In this document: positions 5,977 through 10,493 of the stretch, piece by piece | How the letters are laid out: each line of letters begins with the position of its first letter | Numbering within the stretch: position 1 is the stretch's first letter | Notes under the pieces: generated by a model | Told to the model about the DNA's origin: nothing | What the model saw: the letters and a program-made list of their open reading frames with translations, nothing else | Databases searched by the model: none | Made by a program: the position numbers and the translations under genes | Assembly: GCA_036397095.1 (NCBI GenBank) | Contig: DASWJQ010000124.1 | Span: 1-10,493 of the forward strand | Source: DASWJQ01 sp036397095 | Lineage (GTDB): Bacteria > Chloroflexota > Anaerolineae > Anaerolineales > E44-bin32 | DNA length: 10,493 nt | Reading direction: 5' to 3'

Positions 5977-7059
5977 ATGAAACGAATGGGCATCCTGACG
6001 GGCGGCGGGGACGCGCCGGGCTTAAACGCGGTCATCCGGGCCGTGGTCAAGACAGCGACGCTTTCCGGGGATTTCGAAGTGCTGGGCATCCGTGACGGCT
6101 TCGATGGGCTGATCGAGGCCGACGGCACGATGCCGTTGACGACAGCCGAAGTGCGGGGCATTCTGCCGCAGGGCGGGACCATTCTAGGCACGGCCAATCG
6201 TGGCAACCCTTTCGCTCGTGAAGTGATCGAAGATGGGGAGGTTGTCGTCCAAGACGTTTCCGACCAGGTTGTCCGGCGGGTGGAGCAATTGGGGCTGTCC
6301 TGCCTGATCGTGGTCGGCGGTGATGGCACCCTGCGCATCAGCCAGGAGTTGGCCGACATGGGCTGCCCGGTCGTTGGCGTTCCCAAGACGATTGACAATG
6401 ACGTGCCTGGCACCGACGTCAGCTTTGGCTTTGACACGGCCGTCACCACCGCCACCGAGGCCATCGACAAGCTGCACACTACGGCCGAATCGCATCACCG
6501 GGCGATGGTGCTTGAGCTGATGGGACGGGATGCCGGCTTCATCGCCTTGCACGCCGGCGTTGCCGGCGGCGCCGACGTTATCCTGCTGCCGGAGATCCCA
6601 TTCTCCCTCGAGTCCGTTTGCGCCAAGATCGAGTCCAGGCGTCTGGCAAGTCGCCATTTCTCCATCCTGGCCGTGGCCGAGGGGGCCCATCCGCAGGGTG
6701 GTGAGCAGGTCTACCGGGAACGTGGCACCCGAAAGGGGGTGGCCCGGCTAGGCGGAGTTGGGCAGCTGGTAGCGGAACAGGTGGCGGCCGATTGCAGCAC
6801 CGAAACACGGGTGACGGTGCTGGGCCACTTGCAGCGCGGTGGATCGCCGACGCCTTTCGACCGCTGGCTTTCGACTCGGTTTGGAGGTGCGGCCGTGCGG
6901 GCGGCGGCGGCCGGTCACTTTGGAACGATGATCGCTCTGCACGGTCTGGAGATCGTTGAGGTGCCCCTGGCGGAAGCCTTGCGTGACCCCAAGCGGGTCG
7001 AGGTCAGCGGCGACGCCGTGCTGACGGCGCGCGCGATGGGAATCAGTTTTGGCGATTGA
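5977..7059 (+). CDS. pfkA: 6-phosphofructokinase
   Basis: A 360-residue PfkA family enzyme. It phosphorylates fructose 6-phosphate to fructose 1,6-bisphosphate, the committing step of glycolysis, in the cytosol. Visible motifs are the nucleotide-binding TGGGDAPGLNAVIR (8-21), GGDGTL (114-119), PKTIDNDVPGTD (136-147) with the catalytic base at Asp140, ELMGRDAGFIALHAG (180-194), EGAHPQGGEQ (235-244), and LGHLQRGGSPTPFDR (282-296). The residue matching E. coli Gly104 is Gly117, which favours ATP. The residue matching Gly124 is Lys137, as in PPi-dependent enzymes and in the actinobacterial-type group III ATP enzymes. The phosphoryl donor is therefore predicted to be ATP, but not with certainty. 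Length is slightly above the 320 residues of the E. coli enzyme and fits group III. It is monocistronic and diverges from the pilus operon, with terminators just downstream. Confidence 0.96.
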   Translation: MKRMGILTGGGDAPGLNAVIRAVVKTATLSGDFEVLGIRDGFDGLIEADGTMPLTTAEVRGILPQGGTILGTANRGNPFAREVIEDGEVVVQDVSDQVVRRVEQLGLSCLIVVGGDGTLRISQELADMGCPVVGVPKTIDNDVPGTDVSFGFDTAVTTATEAIDKLHTTAESHHRAMVLELMGRDAGFIALHAGVAGGADVILLPEIPFSLESVCAKIESRRLASRHFSILAVAEGAHPQGGEQVYRERGTRKGVARLGGVGQLVAEQVAADCSTETRVTVLGHLQRGGSPTPFDRWLSTRFGGAAVRAAAAGHFGTMIALHGLEIVEVPLAEALRDPKRVEVSGDAVLTARAMGISFGD

Positions 7060-7093
7060 TTCCTCCCCAGCGGGCCAGTCCAGCGTTTAAGAG

Positions 7094-7123
7094 CGAAAGG
7101 CCGCCCGTACGGGCGGCCTTTCG
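7094..7123. terminator. perfect 30-bp palindrome, probable bidirectional terminator
   Basis: CGAAAGGCCGCCCGT is followed directly by its exact reverse complement. It sits 34 bases after the pfkA stop. The A-rich 5' arm and T-rich 3' arm (AAAGG...CCTTT) are typical of GC-rich intrinsic terminators, although the T-run is short. It lies between convergent genes and reads the same on both strands, so it can serve both directions. Confidence 0.75.
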
Positions 7124-7124
7124 T

Positions 7125-7169
7125 GCGCTGTGGCATCCTACCCTAGTGGGAGGAGGGATGCCACAGCGC
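7125..7169. terminator. second long hairpin, possible tandem terminator
   Basis: A perfect 14-bp inverted repeat (GCGCTGTGGCATCC at 7125-7138 and its complement at 7156-7169) flanks a 17-base loop, which itself can fold (CCC-TAGT-GGG). On the plus strand it is followed by TTCTTTGCT, a weak U-rich tail. On the minus strand it lies over the end of the 17-codon ORF at 7138-7191. It may be a pfkA backup terminator, or a regulatory hairpin of the minus-strand small transcript. Confidence 0.6.
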
Positions 7170-7191
7170 GTTCTTTGCTACAAGTACTCAT
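7138..7191 (-). CDS. candidate 17-residue small protein or leader peptide
   Basis: ATG 7191 opens an 18-codon frame, MSTCSKERAVASLLPLG then TAG. The evidence that it may be real is contextual. A very strong Shine-Dalgarno GGAGGAGGTGA (7199-7209) lies at good spacing, preceded by a near-consensus promoter (7253-7281). The frame ends inside the hairpin at 7125-7169, so translation would disrupt that hairpin, as in attenuator leader peptides. No minus-strand gene follows it; the convergent pfkA lies beyond. I recognise no homologue, and no run of a single amino acid codon is seen. It could be a small protein gene, a riboregulator with a short ORF, or a chance reading frame. Confidence 0.4.
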   Translation of the reverse strand: MSTCSKERAVASLLPLG

Positions 7192-7198
7192 ATGGGCA

Positions 7199-7246
7199 TC
7201 ACCTCCTCCGTTATGGGATAGCAGAGGAAGGTACTCTTTCGAGCAC
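7199..7246 (-). ncRNA. structured 5' region of a putative small transcript, with SD-sequestering hairpin
   Basis: Read on the minus strand, the predicted RNA starts near 7246 with the hairpin GTGCTC-GAAA-GAGTAC (7231-7246), which has a GNRA tetraloop. Next comes CTTCCTC (7224-7230), which can pair with the GAGGAGG (7202-7208) of the Shine-Dalgarno in seven pairs, one of them G-U, across a 15-base loop. This layout would hide the ribosome-binding site and resembles a translational switch or thermosensor. It matches no riboswitch consensus that I know. Structure is inferred by eye only. Confidence 0.4.
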
Positions 7247-7252
7247 GGGGCC

Positions 7253-7281
7253 ATTATTACACAGCGAGGGAATCAAGTCAA
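7253..7281 (-). promoter_or_regulatory. near-consensus sigma-70 promoter on the minus strand
   Basis: TTGACT (7276-7281), a 17-base spacer, then AATAAT (7253-7258); each hexamer matches 5 of 6 consensus bases. The predicted start is near 7246, exactly at the base of the GAAA hairpin. It begins 17 bases after the queA stop and points away from queA, so it would drive the small transcript rather than queA. Its AT content stands out against the GC-rich surroundings. Confidence 0.6.
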
Positions 7282-7297
7282 TCGCCGGGCGCTTCGC

Positions 7298-8314
7298 CTA
7301 GACGATCAGCATCGCGTCGCCAAAGGAGTAGAAACGATAGCCATGATCGATGGCTGACTGGTAGGCGTCGAGAATACGCTGGCGCCCGGCAAAGGCACTC
7401 ACCAGCATGAGCAGGCTCGACCGGGGCAGGTGAAAGTTGGTGATCATGGCATCGACGACTTGGAAGGTAAATCCCGGCAGGATGAACAAGTCGGTTGGTC
7501 CCGACCAGGGGCCGAGCTGACTGCCTTTGGATCTGGCGGCCGTTTCCAGGGTGCGCACGCTGGTTGTGCCGACGGCGACAATCCGGTCGCCGGCCTGCCG
7601 CAGCCGTTCGAGCTGCATGGCAGCCTCAGGAGTCAGCTCACACCATTCCGTGTGAATTGGGTGCTCGGCCGGGTTTTCCGTCTTGACCGGAGCGAACGTA
7701 TCCATCCCAACGTGAAGCGTTAGCCGCACCAGGGATACCCCGGCCCCCGCAAGTCTCTCCAGCAGCTCCGGGGTGAAGTGCAGCCCGGCGGTCGGCGCCG
7801 CCGCCGAGCCCGGTTGCTGGGCAAAAACCGTTTGGTAGTCATCGGGGTGCTGCAACGGCTCGTGAATGTAGGGCGGCAGCGGCATTTCGCCCAGCTCATC
7901 CAGGACGGGTTCGACCGGATGCGTGAACTCGATCAACCGTCGCGGGCCCTCAAGTTGATCGACGACTTCTGCCTGCAAACCGTTGGCCAGGGCAATCCGC
8001 CGGCCAGGCCGTAAACCCGACCCGCCGACCATTGCCTGCCAGCGGACGTCGGTCTGTTTCTCGAGCAGGAGAAGTTCGACCTTGCCCCCGCCGTCGGTTT
8101 TGCGGCCGTGGAGCCTGACGGGTCGCACGCGGGTTTCATTGAGCACCAAAGCGTCGCCGGGGCGGAGCAGGTCGGGTAGTTGGTGGAAGGTATGGTGTTC
8201 CAGCCGCCCGCTGGCGCGGTCGAGCAGCAGCAGCCGCGAGCTATCGCGGGGCTGCGCCGGACGCTGGGCGATGCGGTCGGAGGGGAGTTGGTAGTCGAAA
8301 TCGTCGGTGTGCAA
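7298..8314 (-). CDS. queA: S-adenosylmethionine:tRNA ribosyltransferase-isomerase
   Basis: A 338-residue QueA, full length. It transfers the ribosyl moiety of SAM to preQ1 at tRNA position 34, forming epoxyqueuosine. Family signatures are FDYQLPSDRIAQRP (6-19), ALVLNETRVRPVRLHG (55-70), GEMPLPPYI (142-150), GSAAAPTAGLHFT (169-181), VGTTSVRTLE (248-257), TNFHLPRSSLLMLVSAFAG (292-310) and YRFYSFGDAMLI (326-337). The start is TTG 8314. The stop codon of the upstream DUF2905 gene lies in frame just four codons before it, and the N-terminus then aligns with QueA from other bacteria. It lacks a clear Shine-Dalgarno and sits six bases after the preceding stop, so it is probably translationally coupled. 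The frequent partner tgt is not downstream. Confidence 0.96.
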   Translation of the reverse strand: MHTDDFDYQLPSDRIAQRPAQPRDSSRLLLLDRASGRLEHHTFHQLPDLLRPGDALVLNETRVRPVRLHGRKTDGGGKVELLLLEKQTDVRWQAMVGGSGLRPGRRIALANGLQAEVVDQLEGPRRLIEFTHPVEPVLDELGEMPLPPYIHEPLQHPDDYQTVFAQQPGSAAAPTAGLHFTPELLERLAGAGVSLVRLTLHVGMDTFAPVKTENPAEHPIHTEWCELTPEAAMQLERLRQAGDRIVAVGTTSVRTLETAARSKGSQLGPWSGPTDLFILPGFTFQVVDAMITNFHLPRSSLLMLVSAFAGRQRILDAYQSAIDHGYRFYSFGDAMLIV

Positions 8315-8320
8315 GGCGGG

Positions 8321-8548
8321 CTACTTGAGGAGCCGCTGCAGCAAATTGATCGCCAATGTGATTAGCAGGCTGAGCAGCAGCATGCTTGCCAGCGGGAAGA
8401 AGCAGGTCAGGTTACCGCGTTCAAAGTGGAAGTCGCCGGGCAGACGGCCCAGTGGCAGGCCGGCGCGGGCCAGCAGCCAGAAGAGGCCGCCAACCACCAC
8501 CAGGGCCAACCCGGCCACCATGATCCACTTGCCAAGCTGGCTGCCCAT
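8321..8548 (-). CDS. DUF2905 family small membrane protein
   Basis: A 75-residue protein with two membrane helices, about residues 8-27 (WIMVAGLALVVVGGLFWLLA) and 50-71. They are joined by the DUF2905 signature GRLPGDFHFERGN followed by a PL-containing start of helix 2. The family is small, widespread and of unknown function, often found beside ruvB/queA. The start is ATG 8548, 11 bases after the ruvB stop, with no strong Shine-Dalgarno. It lies between ruvB and queA in the same transcription unit. It is an inner-membrane protein; no enzymatic residues are evident. Confidence 0.9.
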   Translation of the reverse strand: MGSQLGKWIMVAGLALVVVGGLFWLLARAGLPLGRLPGDFHFERGNLTCFFPLASMLLLSLLITLAINLLQRLLK

Positions 8549-8559
8549 GGGTGAAGACC

Positions 8560-9570
8560 CTAGAACTTGGGCAATGACGGCTGGGGTTTGGCCGGCATTT
8601 CCACACCCAGGTGTCGGTAAGCGCGTGCGGTCGCCACCCGCCCCTGGGGTGTGCGATCGACAAAGCCCAATTGAAGCAGGTAGGGTTCGACAACGTCCAT
8701 GATGGTATCGGGCTCTTCGCTGATCGAAGCGGCGATCGTCTGTAGGCCAACGGGGCCGCCGTTGAACTTGACGATGATGGTGTCCAGCACCCGGCGGTCG
8801 GCGTCATCCAGACCCAGGTCATCGATTTCAAGCAGCTGTAGGGCATCGCCGGCCACCTGGCGGCTAATCACGCCATCGGCCCGCACCTGGGCAAAATCCC
8901 GCACCCGCCGCAGCAGGCGCAGGGCGACGCGCGGTGTGCCGCGGGCCCGGCAGGCGATCTCGCTCACACCGCCGTCATCCACCTCGACCTGCAGAATGTG
9001 ACTGGCCCGCTCAACGATCAACTCCATCGCCGGGACGTCATAGAAGTCAAGACGGTGGACGGCGCCGAAGCGGGCCCGCAGTGGCGCCGACAGCAGGGCC
9101 AAACGCGTGGTGGCGCCAACAATGGTGAAGCGCGGCAACTGCAGCCGGAGGGTGCGGGCACTTGGCCCTTTGCCGACCGTGATGTCGAGGACGAATTCTT
9201 CCATCGCCGGGTACAGGATCTCTTCGACGGCCCGACCCAGCCGGTGGATCTCATCGATGAACAGAACATCGCCGGCTTCGAGGTTGGTCAGCACCGCCGC
9301 CAGATCGCCGGCGCGTTCGATAGCAGGTCCGCTGGTCGGCTTGAGATTGGCTCCCATTTCGCGGGACAAGATGTGGGCCAGGGTGGTCTTGCCCAGCCCG
9401 GGGGGGCCGTAAAACAGGACGTGGTCGAGGGCTTCGCCGCGTTTGCGGGCAGCTTCGAGCAGGATGCCAAGATTCTCTTTGACCCGGTCCTGCCCGATGA
9501 GGTCGTCAAGCGTCTGAGGTCGCAGGCTGAGTTCTCCCCAATCCTCGACCCGCTTGTCGGGCGCCAGCAT
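8560..9570 (-). CDS. ruvB: Holliday junction branch migration helicase RuvB
   Basis: 336 residues from ATG 9570, the usual RuvB length. It is an AAA+ motor that, with RuvA, drives branch migration of Holliday junctions in recombinational repair. Motifs are SLRPQTLDDLIGQ (15-27), Walker A GPPGLGKT (55-62), Walker B VLFIDEIHR (102-110), sensor 1 VGATTR (151-156), the arginine-finger region PLRARFG (163-169), sensor 2 RGTPRVALRLLRRVRDFA (210-227), and a winged-helix C-terminus (EEPDTIMDVVEPYLLQLGFV, 285-304; RTPQGR, 306-311). ATG 9570 is favoured because AAGGAG (9580-9585) is nine bases upstream. In-frame ATG 9594 (8 residues longer) has no Shine-Dalgarno but coincides with the predicted transcription start, so a leaderless longer form is possible. 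A further extension to 9678 is not supported. ruvA is not adjacent upstream. Confidence 0.96.
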   Translation of the reverse strand: MLAPDKRVEDWGELSLRPQTLDDLIGQDRVKENLGILLEAARKRGEALDHVLFYGPPGLGKTTLAHILSREMGANLKPTSGPAIERAGDLAAVLTNLEAGDVLFIDEIHRLGRAVEEILYPAMEEFVLDITVGKGPSARTLRLQLPRFTIVGATTRLALLSAPLRARFGAVHRLDFYDVPAMELIVERASHILQVEVDDGGVSEIACRARGTPRVALRLLRRVRDFAQVRADGVISRQVAGDALQLLEIDDLGLDDADRRVLDTIIVKFNGGPVGLQTIAASISEEPDTIMDVVEPYLLQLGFVDRTPQGRVATARAYRHLGVEMPAKPQPSLPKF

Positions 9571-9600
9571 GCGGTCCTGCTCCTTGCCGGTCATGCGGCG

Positions 9601-9606
9601 ATTATA
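9601..9606 (-). promoter_or_regulatory. -10 box of the ruvB-DUF2905-queA operon
   Basis: A perfect TATAAT reads on the minus strand. The predicted transcription start seven bases on is the A of ATG 9594, giving a 24-base leader for the preferred ruvB start at 9570. The -35 region is weak (TTTCCC at 18 bases spacing). Confidence 0.55.
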
Positions 9607-9665
9607 CCGAAGGGGTGGAATCGGGGAAACAGGTGTTCGAGGCGGCAAAGCCCGGAAAGCAAAGG

Positions 9666-9747
9666 CACGAAGACACAACTAAGACAAAGAACACAAAGGT
9701 TTCTCTTTGTGTTCTTTTTTCAAGAATTGAGTCTTTGTGACTTCGTG
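9666..9747. repeat. palindromic intergenic element with strong central hairpin
   Basis: A perfect 13-bp inverted repeat (AAAGAACACAAAG at 9686-9698 and its complement at 9705-9717, loop of 6) is followed by a run of T to 9720. It can act as an intrinsic terminator on the plus strand; on the minus strand it would end the YHS gene transcript. Around it, outer arms also pair imperfectly: CACGAAG (9666-9672) with CTTCGTG (9741-9747), CACAA (9674-9678) with TTGTG (9735-9739), and AAGAC (9681-9685) with GTCTT (9731-9735). Overall this is an imperfect palindrome of about 82 bp. Its low GC and simple 'cacgaagacacaa' composition are unlike the neighbouring genes and resemble dispersed repeats seen between genes in Chloroflexota. 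Only one copy is in this window. Confidence 0.65.
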
Positions 9748-9763
9748 TTATCGGCTCTTGATC

Positions 9764-9952
9764 TTATGCGGTCGTGGGATCGACATCCGGATGCTCTTCC
9801 TTCCACGACTGCAGATGATACTCAGGGGCGCGCTCGAAGGCGCCCTGGCAGCCGTGGCAGCAGAAGTAGTAGGTCTTGCCCTCGTGCTCGGCGCTTGGCG
9901 CTGAAGCCGGGTCCACCGTCATACCGCAAACGACATCGTAAGCTGTGCCCAT
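9764..9952 (-). CDS. YHS (TRASH-like) domain metal-binding protein
   Basis: A 62-residue protein made of one YHS domain. DVVCGMTVDP (6-15) is followed by GKTYYFCCHGCQGAFERAPE (25-44) and YH. The conserved cysteines are Cys9, Cys31 and Cys35, with an extra Cys32 and His33. Such domains bind soft metals, and stand-alone copies often accompany copper-transporting ATPases. ATG 9952 is preceded by GAGGAG (9960-9965) at seven bases, within the end of the upstream ATPase gene, whose TGA is three bases away. It is therefore co-transcribed with the copA-like gene and may be a copper chaperone or sensor-type protein. No signal peptide is present, so it is cytosolic. Confidence 0.9.
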   Translation of the reverse strand: MGTAYDVVCGMTVDPASAPSAEHEGKTYYFCCHGCQGAFERAPEYHLQSWKEEHPDVDPTTA

Positions 9953-9955
9953 GGG

Positions 9956-10493
9956 TCAACTCCTCGTTTCTGAATGCTTGTCTGCGAACTGTTTCCGCTT
10001 CAAGCGGAGCGAATTGGCGACGACGCTGACCGAACTGAAGGCCATGGCAAAGGCCGCCAGGATCGGGTGAAGTTGGCGCAAGAAAGCCGGCACCCAGGCG
10101 AACGGGTATAGCGCGCCGGCGGCGATCGGGATCAGGATGGTGTTGTAGCCGAAGGCCCACAACAGGTTCTGGCGAATGGTGGCGATCGTTGCCCGGCTGA
10201 GGCGCAGGGCCTCGGCCACGCTGCGCAAGTCACCCCGCATCAATGTGATGTCGGCGGTCTCCATTGCGACGTCGGTACCTGTGCCAATGGCGATGCCGAC
10301 GTCGGCCTGGGCCAGGGCCGGGGCATCATTGATCCCGTCGCCGACCATGGCCACCAATTCGCCCTCGGCCTGCAGGCGCTGAACATAGGCAGCCTTATCG
10401 CCGGGCTGAACCTCGGCGAAGACTCGCTCAATGCCAACCTGGCGGGCAATGCTGTCGGCCGTCGCCTGGTTGTCCCCGGTGATCATGGCGATA
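9956..10493 (-). CDS. copA: Cu(+)-translocating P-type ATPase, C-terminal part (5' end off window)
   Basis: The last 178 residues of a P1B ATPase are present; the frame is open to the right edge. The visible part starts in the P domain (MITGDNQATA), runs through the hinge VAMVGDGINDAPALAQADVG and GTGTDVAMETADITLM, and ends with two membrane helices. TM7 carries the Tyr-Asn pair (AFGYNTILIPIAAG) and TM8 the Met-x-x-Ser-Ser motif (AFAMAFSSVSVVANSLRLK). These are the P1B-1 ion-selectivity signatures for Cu(+)/Ag(+), so the protein probably exports copper across the inner membrane. An ATG at 10486 lies inside the conserved TGD region and is not the real start. Phosphorylation motif, N domain and any N-terminal metal-binding domains are outside the window. 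Confidence 0.95.
   Translation of the reverse strand, partial: IAMITGDNQATADSIARQVGIERVFAEVQPGDKAAYVQRLQAEGELVAMVGDGINDAPALAQADVGIAIGTGTDVAMETADITLMRGDLRSVAEALRLSRATIATIRQNLLWAFGYNTILIPIAAGALYPFAWVPAFLRQLHPILAAFAMAFSSVSVVANSLRLKRKQFADKHSETRS

Noticed and set aside
7192..7297. preQ1 or c-di-GMP riboswitch near queA / the pilus genes
   Set aside because: The element is downstream of queA, not upstream. The sequence lacks the conserved cores of preQ1-I or GEMM that I know.
9595..9678. Longer ruvB N-terminus starting at 9678
   Set aside because: The added residues do not resemble RuvB and would be encoded upstream of the TATAAT box, partly in the repeat element.
8998..10029. Plus-strand open frame of 343 codons
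   Set aside because: It runs antisense through ruvB, the palindromic repeat, the YHS gene and part of copA. It is compositionally a GC-frame shadow and contains no recognisable domain, whereas the minus-strand genes have full motifs.

Overview
The window is GC-rich chromosomal DNA from a free-living bacterium. A Chloroflexota (Anaerolineae-like) origin is my best guess. It rests on the GC-rich coding sequence, the ruvB / DUF2905 / queA order, a pilus operon headed by a small MerR-like HTH protein, and an intergenic palindrome of the 'cacgaagacacaa' kind that I associate with such genomes. No rRNA, tRNA, CRISPR array, transposase or phage gene was seen.

Region 1 (1-5675, minus strand) is a type IV pilus / type II secretion-like operon. 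Its transcription order is a small MerR/BldC-like HTH protein, a response regulator with an unusual N-terminal helical region, a PilB/GspE assembly ATPase with an apparent c-di-GMP-binding MshEN domain, the PilC/GspF platform protein, a PilV-like prepilin, a PilW-like prepilin, and a third prepilin-like protein. The third protein lacks the conserved Glu+5 and carries Kelch-type repeats; it runs off the left edge. The last four genes are joined by three identical TGATG stop/start overlaps, which points to translational coupling. Together they would build and regulate a cell-surface filament or pseudopilus.

Region 2 (5676-5976) is the divergent control region between this operon and pfkA. It holds an 11-bp-period direct repeat (CTGTAAGC twice) that could be an operator.

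Region 3 (5977-7059, plus) is pfkA, 6-phosphofructokinase. It has the Gly/Lys active-site combination (GGDG plus PKTIDND).

Region 4 (7060-7297) lies between the convergent genes pfkA and queA. It holds a perfect 30-bp palindrome, a second long hairpin, and what looks like a self-contained small minus-strand transcription unit. That unit has a near-consensus promoter, a 5' GAAA-tetraloop hairpin, a Shine-Dalgarno that an upstream anti-SD can pair with, and a 17-codon ORF running into the terminator hairpin. It is the best candidate here for something undescribed.

Region 5 (7298-9606, minus) is ruvB, a DUF2905 membrane protein and queA as a tight operon, with a TATAAT box just upstream of ruvB.

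Region 6 (9607-10493) holds a palindromic intergenic repeat/terminator. It is followed on the minus strand by a small YHS (TRASH-like) metal-binding protein and the C-terminal part of a CopA-type Cu(+) P-type ATPase, forming a copper-handling operon cut by the right edge.
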